The translations under genes were made by a program, and so were the position numbers. Shown here in pieces: positions 1 through 9,982 of a stretch of DNA of 38,306 nt. The stretch's first letter is position 1. Each line of letters starts with the position of its first letter. A model generated the notes under the pieces. That model was given only the letters and a program-made list of their open reading frames with translations, ran no database searches and was not told where the DNA came from. Source of the DNA: Stemphylium vesicarium (lineage: Eukaryota > Ascomycota > Dothideomycetes > Pleosporales > Pleosporaceae); the NCBI GenBank assembly GCA_004380135.1, contig QXCR01000246.1, positions 1 to 38,306 on the forward strand. Reading direction: 5' to 3'.

Positions 1-217
1 TTCAGCATAAGCCAGCCAGGTTGGCTGAGAACGGTGTATCTTGGACCGGAACGGCGCGGATAGCGCTTAGGTGCCAAGGGATTACTAATAGGCTACGCCT
101 GCCGTCGTTGCTGCTGGAGGGTCTAGTATTGCCTGCCTGTCTGTTATAGGCATGAGCCTAGTGGCCTGCGCGAGAACGCCAGCGCCTGAGGGCATGCGCT
201 ATAAAGAAGGGGGATAT
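1..217 (+). mobile_element. 3' internal end of an LTR retrotransposon (partial)
   Basis: This normal-GC stretch runs directly into a purine-rich tract (about 203-217, aaagaagggggata) that abuts an LTR starting TGTCAGG, which is how the polypurine tract and 3' LTR of a plus-strand retroelement look. One reading frame is open from about 3 to 148, but I recognise no protein domain in it. The rest of the element lies outside the window. The superfamily cannot be decided here; the short LTR would suit a copia-type or small non-autonomous element. Confidence 0.5.
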
Positions 218-336
218 TGTCAGGCCGGGTCAGGCCAGATGACGATATATACTATCCTGCACCATGATCAGTAGTTCACTGATCATACGTACCTTTTGGG
301 TTGCATGGCGTAGTGGTGCAGGGCTGCGTCCTGACA
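218..336 (+). repeat. short 3' LTR (119 bp)
   Basis: The segment begins TGTCAGG and ends CCTGACA, perfect 7-bp inverted termini with the canonical TG...CA, and directly follows a polypurine tract. Inside is a perfect 9-bp hairpin, atgatcagt / actgatcat at 264-272 and 278-286, separated by agttc. The next bases (cctac, 337-341) would be the target-site duplication, but the other end is outside the window. It is not RIP-mutated, unlike the DNA that follows. Confidence 0.55.
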
Positions 337-341
337 CCTAC

Positions 342-1861
342 TAAGAAGAAAGAAGTAATCCTTATAGATATATAATATTATATACCTCCTTATTATACCC
401 TATACGCACCTCTAGATTTACGTACGTTCGTTTAACAATATAGAGTAGATTATCTATATATATTAGGTAATATTTAGACCCTTTAAGATACGAAGCTACG
501 AGAGAGTCTAGAATACTATAAAACTATAGTAAGGGACTTAAAATAAAAGGCTTAATAGATATTATAATTATATTAGAATATAACGAGTTAGCTATTAATA
601 GAGAAATAAATAGAAGAATAATCTCTAGGTAGTAAAACTTATTAACTATATCTAGACTTACCTATACTATTCTAATAACTAGTTATAGGTACTAGGTAAT
701 TTCTTAATATTACTTCTTAGAACTCTATAGCTTAGAAGTATAGCTATGTCTATATAAGTGGTTTATAACCTTTAGCATCTTAAAGCGCAAATATGTCGTA
801 GAGCTGTGGAGGGTAACTAAAGTCTAGTAAGTAAGTAGCTATAAAGTCTCTATCGTTTATGCTAAGTAGTTAGAGAATATTATCTATCTATTCTATTGTT
901 AGCTACTCTAGGTATCTCTAGTGTGAGCTAGCCTATAAGATATATATTAAACACGACGTTATTTAAAAAAAGAACTTTTTTAAACTACTCTTCTTACTAA
1001 GCTAGCTCCTATAAAGGCTAAAGGGTGTAGTTGCGAAGTCTAGAAAGATATAGTATCTACCTAAGCTCTCTTCTTCCCCTAGGTGTATTAATCTAGCTAT
1101 CGCCCTTTTCTATTATAGAGATCTTATTTAAATAAGTAGTCTCTAAGAGAGTTATATTTTGCCTAATATTATGCGCCTCTAGCGCTATATTAAGCTCCCT
1201 AAGAGCTCCTTTACTATCGTTCTAGCTCTTACTTTTGTAGATAGTAATAAAGATATTCTCTTAGCTAAGCGCATTTACTAAAGCTATTATAGCATCGTTC
1301 TAATGACTTCGCAGAATCTGCTCGTTATTCTAATGTATACTAGCAATGTATACTCGTTCTGATCGCTGTGTAATAAACTCGTCTATAGGGCTTAAATAGC
1401 AACGTAGGATTTGTGCTACCTCAAAAATATAGAATATAATAGAAATAAGAAGGAGCAATTGCTTAATTAGACGACGATGTAGTACTTATAGGGTGTATAT
1501 TATTACTACTATCGAGACTTCGTAGACGCGTGCTATAGGTCGAGAAAAGTGGGCAATTATAGATATCTTTATTCCGCTATAAGTAAAAAGAAACCCGCGG
1601 CAGCTAGGGGGGCATAGGAAAGTATACATTAATATATATAGCTATCCCCATATAAGTCGCTATGTAATTTAAAGAGCACGAGCATAGAGCGCTTTAATAT
1701 TATAAGTTATAATAGGATTTATCTTATTTTAGTATAATACTATATACTTATATAAGTTAAACTAAAGCCTATATTTAGCTATCCTATATATTAGAATTAT
1801 ATCTAAATAAGTATAAAGATCCTTCCTATACTATATATGTTGCTTATATTGCTTATATTAA
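342..1861. other. RIP-degraded AT-rich DNA, no gene recognised
   Basis: TpA dominates and CpA/TpG are almost absent while CpG survives, which is the RIP signature. The minus strand between about 1430 and 780 contains a frame whose interruptions are mostly TAG/TAA, suggesting a mutated coding region, but no domain could be assigned. Confidence 0.6.
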
Positions 1862-2280
1862 TTGCGACAGACCTTATATGTCAACGCAAAGAGGCTTGTG
1901 TATGAATGATGAAGTCTCTCTTCCCTGGACCTGCAGATTGCGCGGCACAGCTGCTTGCAGAGACTTCACTACGGCGTGTACGGAAGGTGAGCGAAGCGAG
2001 CGCGGTTCGCTTGTTGCAGATGCCGGGAACCCACTCGCCCAATCCAGAAGCGTTAGCCGCTGACTGCCAAGCAGACGCGCCACCGCGGCACGGTTCTAGT
2101 CATAATAGCTTTGCACTAAGCCGACGGATCCTGCAAGGTGCTACAGTTACCGAGACAAATTAATTAGTATTACGCTGCGGATCCGTGTATCCACGCGCTA
2201 GGCCAGCTTGCGCAACCGGTGAGCCGTCGAACTACTAGGGCACAGCTGCTTTAGGGATGCCGAGTGGCCTAGTAGCTATA
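1862..2280. other. normal-composition island, unassigned
   Basis: Base composition returns to normal here (many CpA and TpG). Overlapping short frames of 61-85 codons exist on both strands, but none has a recognisable motif. A small hairpin (agcgaa / ttcgct, near 1990-2010) and a loose inverted pair (ctactagg / cctagtag, near 2231-2274) are visible. It may be part of a transposon end or an intergenic remnant. Confidence 0.4.
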
Positions 2281-3545
2281 AACTACTTAGCTTAACTGCT
2301 AGACTAGATCAAGCTACACGTAGACTCTACTTATAAATATATAGTATTATATATTAAATAGTAAGACTTTAAAAGAACTCTTAATTTAATATAAGTAATA
2401 GACTACTTATTAGTAGTAGTAGTCCTAACTATCTAAGAATAACCTACTTTAAGTATAGATAGGATACTATGTCTCCTACCTAATAGTAGAACCTTAGCAC
2501 TTGCAGTAGCACGCTAAGAGGCATAGCGAGGCGATATAATATAGTAATCCTTCTCTCTATTAGAGTTAGGGTTTATACGCCGCATATAATAGTATATCTT
2601 CTACGCAATCTAGGAGACTTCTATATTCTATATTTAGCTATATACACTAACTATTATAAAGCTTATTAACCTTATTACTACTACGCTATCTCTTCTTATC
2701 GCCTCCTAATAGCTTATAAGTCCTAATATATAGTTAAGCAATATTTAGATTAGCTTAAATTTAGGTTAGTATCTTATTAATTCTAGTAGTACTCTCTTAC
2801 TAAAGTACGTCCTTTCTATAAGGGTATTATCTTTAGAATAATAGTATAGTTATACTTTACTTCTAATATATATAGTCTAGCGGCTTAGTAGAATATAGCT
2901 TAGGCGGTTATAGACGCTTATAACGCCTAGGATATTAACGCTATTATAGCTTATTAATCGCCTAGTTATAAGCATTAAGTACTACCCTTTTCTATAGGCT
3001 AGGCTGCAAAGAGCAACGATAAATACCGCGCCTATCTTAATATAATTATACCCCTATACTTAAACTTTACTATTAGTGCGTCTAGCCTAAGCATAGTGTG
3101 AGATAACTAACATAGTGGCAGGTTATTGTCATAGAAGAGATACATGATGTAAAGGCGCACACGTGTATTATACACGCATCTAGTACGGCACATACAAAAA
3201 TTAGGCTATATATAAATAAATATACGTTAATTCTAACCTTTACTAAAGACGGTATAAAAGTTACTAGATTTAATAAGTTTATTAACTTAGCGTACTCTTA
3301 GAAGTTTATTATAGCGCTAGTAAAGAGAGAACTAGCTTAGCTATAAAATTCTACTACCTTAGTTAACTAGCGTAATTATTTAGTAAGAGGATTAGAAATA
3401 ACTACTTATTATAGCTATTCTATAAGGAGGGGTTTATAAATAGTATAGTCTTTACGTAATAAAGGGTTACTATAGTAATATATTACTAATTATTAATACT
3501 ATTAGTGTAGATTCTATACTCTTATTAATTTATATTTAGATAATT
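2281..3545. other. RIP-degraded AT-rich DNA, no gene recognised
   Basis: Same TpA-rich composition as 342-1861. Less mutated snippets occur near 2990-3030 and 3080-3190. No domain, terminal repeat or RNA gene could be supported. Confidence 0.5.
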
Positions 3546-3631
3546 TTACGTTGCGGAAGGAGCGTTCTAAAAGCGTTAATCGCTAGGCTATACACTGGAT
3601 CCGCCTAATTAGTAGAAGCAGAAGCTGGATA

Positions 3632-3913
3632 CACTCTCATGCACTTGCAGCTTCCGGTTTTTGTAAGCAGGCGGCTTTTGATCCCGGGCTGAGCCTTTGT
3701 CGTTTAGTCTTGACCTTGCCTAAATAGTGCTAGCTTTCGTTAGCATTGCGATGTGTCAACATTCTGCTCCATACTCGGACCAATGAAATCGAGATATCTA
3801 ATTACAGAGTCAAAGCCTTTTCAGAGCAAGTGTACACTGGACGAATCGATGCCCCGTGCGCAATGACAACTAAGCCGCTTGTGCAAAGCGGAAGCTGCAA
3901 GTGCATGAGAGTG
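3632..3913. mobile_element. MITE with TA target duplication (282 bp)
   Basis: Perfect 25-bp terminal inverted repeats lie at 3632-3656 and 3889-3913 (starting cactctcatgcacttgcag). The similarity continues imperfectly for about 20 bp further inwards. TA dinucleotides flank both ends (3630-3631 and 3914-3915), as expected for a Tc1/mariner/pogo-type non-autonomous element. There is no transposase. Its right TA is shared with the outer border of the duplicated NLR block. Confidence 0.65.
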
Positions 3914-4205
3914 TACAGTACTTTGCAAAACCGCCTTCACCCTTTGCGCAGGCGACATTTCTGTAGAACCCATGTTGAGCTAGGATATCCCTTACTAGTC
4001 TTAGCCAATCGTAGAGTATCGAGATCGACTAGCTGTAAATAAGCTAGCTTGTAAGCTTAAGGCACTCTTATATGTAAAATAGGTCTAATACGATCCTATA
4101 CGCTTACTATATAAGATGAAGCTACACTATATTGTAAATTACTAAGTTATACATTTTATCTTTTCTAAGGAGCATCTCTTTAAGCGTACACAAAAATAAG
4201 TCTAC

Positions 4206-6343
4206 TTACTTAGCCTCGCACTCTTTGAGGGCTGCTAAAGATGAATTGAGATTGGGGTGACTGGCTTTTAGCACTCGCTGACGCTGCTGCACACACTGTC
4301 TCGTCAAGACAATAGCCTCTGCACTCCGACCTTGTGCTTTCCACGTGAAGGCTAGATTGTTCATGCTGGTCAGCGTGTCTGGATGGCCCGCTCCCAGCTT
4401 CTTCTTGCGAGTCTCCATCACTTGTACCTCCAGCTCTTCTGCCGCATCCCACCGCCCTTGATTCCGGTAAGTCGAGGCTAGATTGGCTATGCTGGTCAGC
4501 GTGTCTGGATGGTCCGCTCCCAGCTTCTTCTTGCTCATCTCCATCACTTTCACCTGCAGCTTCTCCGCATCGTCCCATCGGCCTCCAAGCTTGTACGCTG
4601 ACCCAACCATGGCTACGCTCCACAGCGTGTCCTCGTCCTCCTGCCCTAGTACCTTCCGCGTTTTCATTGCCTTCGTAGCTAGAATTTCAGCATCAGAAAG
4701 GTTTCCCATCCTCTCCGCAAACCACGCTGCATGGTAGAGCACCGTCGCCCACTCTGCTATCGACGACTCGTCTTTGGGTTGCTGCCCTATAGCGGCCTTG
4801 GCATGCGCATAGAGAGCCTGACATGCTGCCCAGTTCTCGTACTCTGCCGTTGGAAACGCTGCGCACAGATTACTGACAAACGTCTGCTTCCATTGCTCGA
4901 GCTTGTTGTTCGCTACAAGCCACATGCGTGTCGCTAGCTGCACTAGCGCGTGCATCCCATAGCTCGTGCCGCTGGTGTCGACAGTGATAAAGCAGAGATC
5001 GCGCAGCACCACCACGTCGTTCTCAAACTCCATCCATTGGCCATCTCTCTCTTTGTGCTCTCGCTGGGCCATAGGCCTACTCTTAGTACAGCTGAAAAAT
5101 TGCTTGAAACGCCGCCTCCTTGACCTTTCCCTCATGTCTAAGGCTGTGCTTGCACGTCTCGTTCCCTGGCCGCCGTGGATAAGTGCTTCAGGAATGCCCT
5201 ATCGGTCGAAGAAGCTCATTAGTGATAGCAGGTCAGCCGCTGACGGTTTGTTCCGCCGCAAGTGATCGAATGATATTTGCCATGTAATGATGATCGAGTT
5301 CTTCGCTTCTCGGTCTCCTCGAAGCTGTCGTGCTTCGTAGTTCAGCAGGCTATTCTTTTCGCCGTCGCTACGCCGGAACTTTTCTGAGTACTGCGCTACT
5401 GAGCAACGAGGTGTGCTTCGCGAAATATATGCAGCAGCTTGCACGACAGCAAGCGGCATGTACTCTAGCGCCGCCGCTGGTTGGGCAACGTCGCCGCCCT
5501 TGTGTTTGTCCCCTTGGACTCCTAGCTTCTTCTCGAACAGCGCCAGCGCTTGCGCCTTGTTCATCGCCTCCACGGAAACGATGTCGCGCTGCTCAGCCAG
5601 TTTCAGCGCGGCTTCCATATTCCGTGTTGTTATGAGGATCGATCCGCGCTCGCAGTTAGGAAGGTATTCGCGCAGTGGTCTGGCAGCGCCTCTCGCGTTA
5701 GTAGCCTGACCTCCATCATCAGCTCGAACATCAAGAAGAAAGCGAGCGTCGTCGACATTGTCCAGTACAAGAAGCCACCACTGCCTACAGTCGCACAGCC
5801 AGTCGTGCACCAGCTTGAAGATGTTCGCCTGCGGGTCTCGCCGCCCAGCGATCTTGACCCGGTCGGCCATGTCGCGGTAGCTCTACTCGAACCGGGCCGC
5901 GTTGCTGGCGTGTACCCAGAACACCCACGTCTCGGGCGACTGCTCGCGCGTGCGGTAGGCATGCTCGATGGCAAGCTGCGACTTGCTTTTCTGCTGTTTG
6001 CGCGTGGTGCTAGTCAAACAGGCGTCTGCTTACCCTACGCCGCCTAGGCCAACGAGCGCAGCCCGCGAGTTGGGCGCAGCGCATATCCGGTCGACTTGGT
6101 CGAGTGTCGTGCCTCGCTCGACGAAGTTGGCGTCGCGGGCGGAAGGTATTACGAGCGATGGGGATGGTGGAGTCTCCGGTCGTTCTTGAGTCGGGGTCTG
6201 TTAGCGCTGGCTCGGGCCCTCTAGAGCTAAAGGCAGTCCCGCAACTCACCGGGTGGAAGGTGGAACACAGCGCCCACCGGGCAGTTGATGGTGATGGCCT
6301 GGATACCATAGTTCCTATCGCCGAAAGATACCGTTGATGCCAT
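4206..6343 (-). pseudogene. sigma-motif NB-ARC-TPR NLR, left copy, two nonsense mutations
   Basis: A STAND/NLR-type receptor whose role in the family is ligand-triggered oligomerisation and signalling in non-self recognition or cell death. ATG at 6343; exons 6343-6250, 6184-6034 and 5985-4206; introns of 65 and 48 nt with GTGAGT/GTAAGC donors. Spliced length would be 674 residues. The order is: short N-terminal motif (FGDRNYGIQA, resembling the sigma amyloid motif); P-loop GLGGVGKS built across intron 2; kinase-2 LLVLDNVDD; ILITTRN; MPLA; the SLMSFFDR region; then three 42-residue TPR units and a C-terminal cap. The frame is open apart from TAG at 5885-5883 and TAG at 5201-5199. The right copy has CAG and CAA at these places, so the mutations fit RIP. 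The TPR array is three units shorter than in the right copy. A shorter protein could start after the second stop, but that seems unlikely. Confidence 0.85.
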
Positions 6344-6591
6344 GATGCCGCAGCAGAGATATGATATACAGTGCTGTTATCTGCGGCGAGGTCTCAGTTG
6401 GGCGTCAGCCTAGGCGACTTGCGCCTTTGGCCTGTATTCGCGCTCAGCCCCTACTTAGTGACTCCATCATGATGAAAACCCTATGTTCTACACTTCAGCT
6501 GAGGATTCGTCTTCCTTTCTTCCCCTCTTTGTAGCACTTACTCTATAGTTGCCTCTCCGCTCGCTTCTCCTTGATTGCTGCCAAACACAAG
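6344..6591. promoter_or_regulatory. shared divergent upstream region
   Basis: These 248 bp separate the left NLR start codon (6343, minus) from the HeLo-like start codon (6592, plus). A CT-rich tract at about 6506-6530 precedes the plus-strand start, typical of promoters in filamentous ascomycetes, and the context caaacacaagATG has A at -3. No shared operator or clear TATA box was seen. Use as a bidirectional promoter is inferred from the layout. Confidence 0.45.
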
Positions 6592-7280
6592 ATGACGGAT
6601 CCTCTCAGTATTGCTGCCAGTGTCGTGGGTATTACTGTGCCAGCCTTGCACGGCGTACGCCTGCTCATAGAAGACCTGCAGCAGCTCAAGGAGACCCCCC
6701 AAACTGTCAAGCGTCTATTAGAAGACGTGTAGTATGTTGAAACGTCGCTCAAACTGCTTCAAGATGTCGAAGAGAGAGAGAGTGGGATCTCCTTGGCGCA
6801 AGCGTACTAGAGGAGTCGAATACCACCATTAGCAGCTGCATGCGAGCATGTAGTATCTTCCGGACTGATCTTCAGCGCTGGAATCGACACTCCGAGGGCG
6901 GAAAGCTGTCATGGCAGGATCGAACAAGCGTGGGGTTCTTCAAGCAAGGGTAGATCAAGGCTATGTCAGAGCAGCTAGGACGCGTTATATTGCCGCAGCC
7001 TTTGCTCGGCGGACCTATCTAGACTATAGAAAACACCTTAACTAAGTTCCACATCTGGCGAGCATAGAGATAAGAATTCAAGTTTAGTATATCTATGGTA
7101 AGCATTGCTGCATAAGGCGCTAGCGAGGTCCGTCGTCTGCGCTCTAGAGAGCTGGAAAACGCGGCAAATCGATGGCTAAATGGTCAGAATAGAAGGCTTG
7201 CCGCCAGGCTCCACCACATCTTACTTGAGCTCGGAATCGCTCGAAGGCATTGTCGCTCTCGCACTCCCGCTTGCGCCGCT
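6592..7280 (+). pseudogene. HeLo-like N-terminal death-effector domain relic
   Basis: From the ATG at 6592 the frame begins MTDPLSIAASVVGITVPALH, which I recognise as the start of the fungal STAND N-terminal HeLo-like domain (also in SesA-type effectors), a helical domain that acts on membranes in known members. It is broken by TAG at 6730-6732 and by a 2-nt excess in an AG run (6771-6782). After the shift it continues with recognisable motifs (SNTTISSCM, GKLSWQD, IKAMSEQL). Further TAG/TAA codons lie at 6951, 7020, 7065, 7071 and 7113, all explainable as CAG/CAA to TAG/TAA. From 7116 the frame is open and runs straight into the ATG at 7281. It may be the lost 5' part of the right NLR gene or a separate adjacent effector gene. 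The domain assignment is from memory of the family. Confidence 0.7.
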
Positions 7281-9538
7281 ATGACCTCCACAACAACTTT
7301 CGGCAACGATAACGATGGCTTCCAAGCGGGCACGATCCACGGCCCGGTCCATAACACGTTCTACTCTGCGCCTGGTAGGTCAAAAGAGGGTCCGAGGTTC
7401 GCAGGGTTCAAACAAGCGCTAACCGTAGCCCCGCTTCAGCAGGACCAGAAACACCACCGCCCCCATCGATCGTGATACCGTTCGCGCGCGACGCCGACTT
7501 TGTCGAGCGAGGGACGATACTTGAAGATCTGCACAAAAGATGCGCCGCGCCAGACTCGCGGACAGCGCTCGTCGGGCTGGGCGGCGTGGGGTGAGTAAAG
7601 CACAGCCTCGCCAGCATCAACCGCTGACAGTCGTGAAGCAAGTCGCAGCTGGCCATCGAGCACGCCTATCGTACGCATGAAGCATCGCCTGAGACGTGGG
7701 TGTTCTGGGTGTACGCCAGCAACGCGGCGCGGTATGAGCAGAGCCTACGCGACATCGCCGACGCTGTCAAGGTAGCAGGACGGCAAGACCCGCAGGCCAA
7801 CATCTTCAAGCTGGTGCATGACTGGCTGCGCGACAGCAAGCATCGATGGCTGCTGGTGCTAGACAACGTGGACGATGCTCGCTTTCTGCTTAATCGCCCG
7901 GCTGCAAGCACGAACGCGAACACCGCATCCAAACCGTTGCGCGACTATCTTCCGCACTGCGAGCGCGGCTTGATCCTCGTCACGACGCGGAACAGAGAGG
8001 CGGCGCTAAAGCTGGTGGAACGTCACGACATCACCGCTATTGGACCGATGGACAAGGCGAGTGCGGTCGCGCTCTTGGAGAAGAAGCTGGAAACACCGGG
8101 CGACAGCCGTGACGTTGCTGAGCTGGCCGCAGTACTCGAATACATGCCGCTGGCCATTGTGCAAGCTGCAGCGTACATCTCGCAAAGAGCACCCCGACAT
8201 TCAGTAGCGAAATATCTACAGGAGTTTAGGAAGAGCGAGCGCAAGCGATCAAGCCTGCTTACCCACGATGACGGCCAGCTCCGGCGCGATTGGGAGGCTA
8301 AGAACTCGATTGTTGTTACCTGGCAAATCTCGTTTGAGTATGTACAGCAGACTCGGCCATCTGCAGCCGACCTAATTTCACTGATGAGCTTTTTCGATAG
8401 GCAAGGGATTCCAGAGGCCCTGCTTCAGAGACGAGCCGCGCAGAGAGGCGCGCAGAGAAGTCGAGAAGAGTCCAAACCAGATATCTGGGAGAGCGATGAA
8501 GAAGACAATGCATCGCAGTCTAGCACAGGCGACGACCAGTTTGAAGACGACATAGCAGCACTACGTAACTTCTGCTTCATCTCTGTCGACACTGCTGGCG
8601 TGAGCTTTGAGATGCATGCGCTAGTGCAGCTAGCGACGCGCATGTGGCTTGAGGCAAACAGCAAGCTTGAGCAGTGGAAAGAGCAGTTTGTCAGCAATCT
8701 TTGTTTGGCGTTTCCAACTGGAGAGTACAAGAATTGGGCAGCATGTCAGGCACTCTTTGCGCATGTCAGGTCAGCGGTAGAGCAGCCGCCAAGAGACGAG
8801 TCGTCACTAACAGAATGGGCGACGGTGCTCTACCGTGCAGCATGGTATGCAGAGAGCATGGGCAATAGTACCGAAGCTGCAACACTAGCTACAAAGTCAA
8901 TGAGAGCGCGAAAGAAGGTGCTGGGGCAAGAGCACCAGGACACTTTGTCTAGTATGGCAATGGTGGGGTCAGCATACAGACTTGGAGGGCGATGGGACGA
9001 TGCTGAGAAGCTGGAGGTGCAAGTGATGGAGACTCGCAAGAAGAAGCTGGGAGCGGACCATCCAGATACGCTGACCAGCATGCACAACCTGGCGTCGACA
9101 TACTCGACGCAAGGGCGATGGGACAAGGCAGAAGAGCTGCGGGTGCAAGTACTTAAGATGACGCGGACGAAGCTAGGGCCAGAGCATCCAGACACGCTGA
9201 GCAGCATAGCCAATCTAGCCTCGACTTACCGGAAGCAGGGGCGGTGGGATGCGGCAGAAGAGCTGGAGGTGCAAGTGATGGAGATGAGCAAGAAGAAGCT
9301 GGGAGCGGACCATCCAGACACGCTGAGCAGCATGGCCAATCTAGCCTCGACTTACCGGAATCAAGGGCGATGGGATGCGGCAGAAGAGCTGGAGGTGCAA
9401 GTGATGGAGATGAGTAAGAAGAAGCTGGGAGCGGACCATCCAGATACAGCAATTAGCGATTGTGGCTTCACCCCTACACACAGTCGCGCAACGATCTTGA
9501 ACAGCCCCACCTTCCGTATATGGCTTAGCATTAGGTGA
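7281..9538 (+). CDS. sigma-motif NB-ARC-TPR NLR, right copy, truncated by a MITE
   Basis: Exons 7281-7374, 7440-7590 and 7639-9538 (TGA) give 714 residues. Intron 1 (7375-7439) has GTAGGT and gctaac; intron 2 (7591-7638) has GTGAGT and gctgac. Exon and intron lengths match the left copy exactly. The order is: N-terminal FGNDNDGFQAG motif (residues about 7-17, sigma-like amyloid motif); P-loop GLGGVGKS (77-84, split by intron 2); kinase-2 LLVLDNVDD (153-161); ILVTTRN (194-200); MPLA (251-254); then TPR units of 42 residues ending in RWDAAEELEVQ. No nonsense codon occurs before the MITE at 9447, which adds about 30 foreign residues and the TGA. The in-frame remainder runs from 9642 to 9982. The true start may lie upstream at 6592 (fused HeLo-like domain); 7281 is chosen because the frame upstream is closed and the left copy starts at the equivalent place. 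Confidence 0.85.
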
Positions 9539-9847
9539 CCGTAGCAAAACAGTCGGTGTGATTGGTCAGTCGTTGGTCTAATGATGACAGATTTTATTAA
9601 TGCTGCACGCAAGGGTGAAGCCGCAATCGCTAACGACTGTACGCTGAGCAGCATGGCCAATCTAGCCTCGACTCTTTGGAGTCAAGGGCGGTGGGATGCG
9701 GCAGAAGAGCTGGAGGTACAAGTGATGGAGACTCGCAAGAAAAAGCTGGGAGCGGGCCATCCAGACACGCTGACCAGCATGAACAATCTAGCCTTCACGT
9801 GGAAAGCACAAGGTCGGAGTGCAGAGGCTATTGTCTTGATGAGACAG
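9023..9847 (+). repeat. 126-bp TPR-coding tandem repeats
   Basis: In-phase 126-bp units start at 9023, 9149, 9275, 9401 (split by the MITE, resuming at 9642) and 9722, after a more diverged unit that ends at 9022. Units at 9275 and 9401 are nearly identical in DNA. The left gene has only three units in all, against six here. High internal identity with copy-number change is typical of fungal NLR repeat domains under concerted evolution. The repeats have not been RIP-mutated. Confidence 0.8.
9447..9639. mobile_element. pogo-like MITE inserted in the TPR exon (193 bp)
   Basis: Imperfect 27-bp terminal inverted repeats lie at both ends. One end reads cagcaattagcgattgtggc and the other, complemented, cagtcgttagcgattgcggc; both continue ttcaccc. 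TA lies on each side (9445-9446, 9640-9641). Removing 195 bp restores the normal TPR-unit sequence found at 9061-9075. Because 195 is a multiple of three, the frame is the same on both sides, but the element carries TGA at 9536-9538. Confidence 0.85.
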
Positions 9848-9982
9848 TGTGTGCAGCAGCGTCAGCGAGTGCTAAAAGCCAGTCACCCTGATCTTAAGTC
9901 ATCTTTAGCAGCCTTAGAAGAGTGGGGGTCTAAGGAGTTAACGTCTGAGGAGTTAGCGTCTGAGGAGAGGGAGGCTGAGTAA
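9642..9982 (+). pseudogene. orphaned C-terminal TPR segment of the right NLR
   Basis: This is the downstream half of TPR unit 5, then unit 6 and the C-terminal cap, in the same frame as the upstream exon but beyond the MITE stop. It closely matches the last residues of the left copy (QCVQQRQRVLKASHP). The tail carries three short acidic repeats (SKELTSEELASEE) absent from the left copy. A plus-strand ATG at 9581 inside the MITE opens this frame, so a short TPR protein is conceivable but unsupported. Confidence 0.7.

Noticed and set aside
1878..2163. Overlapping frames of 61-85 codons
   Set aside because: Three frames on two strands over the same 280 bp with no recognisable domain; likely chance.
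3746..4042. 98-codon plus-strand frame
   Set aside because: Spans the end of a MITE and the 3' flank of the left NLR; no motif.
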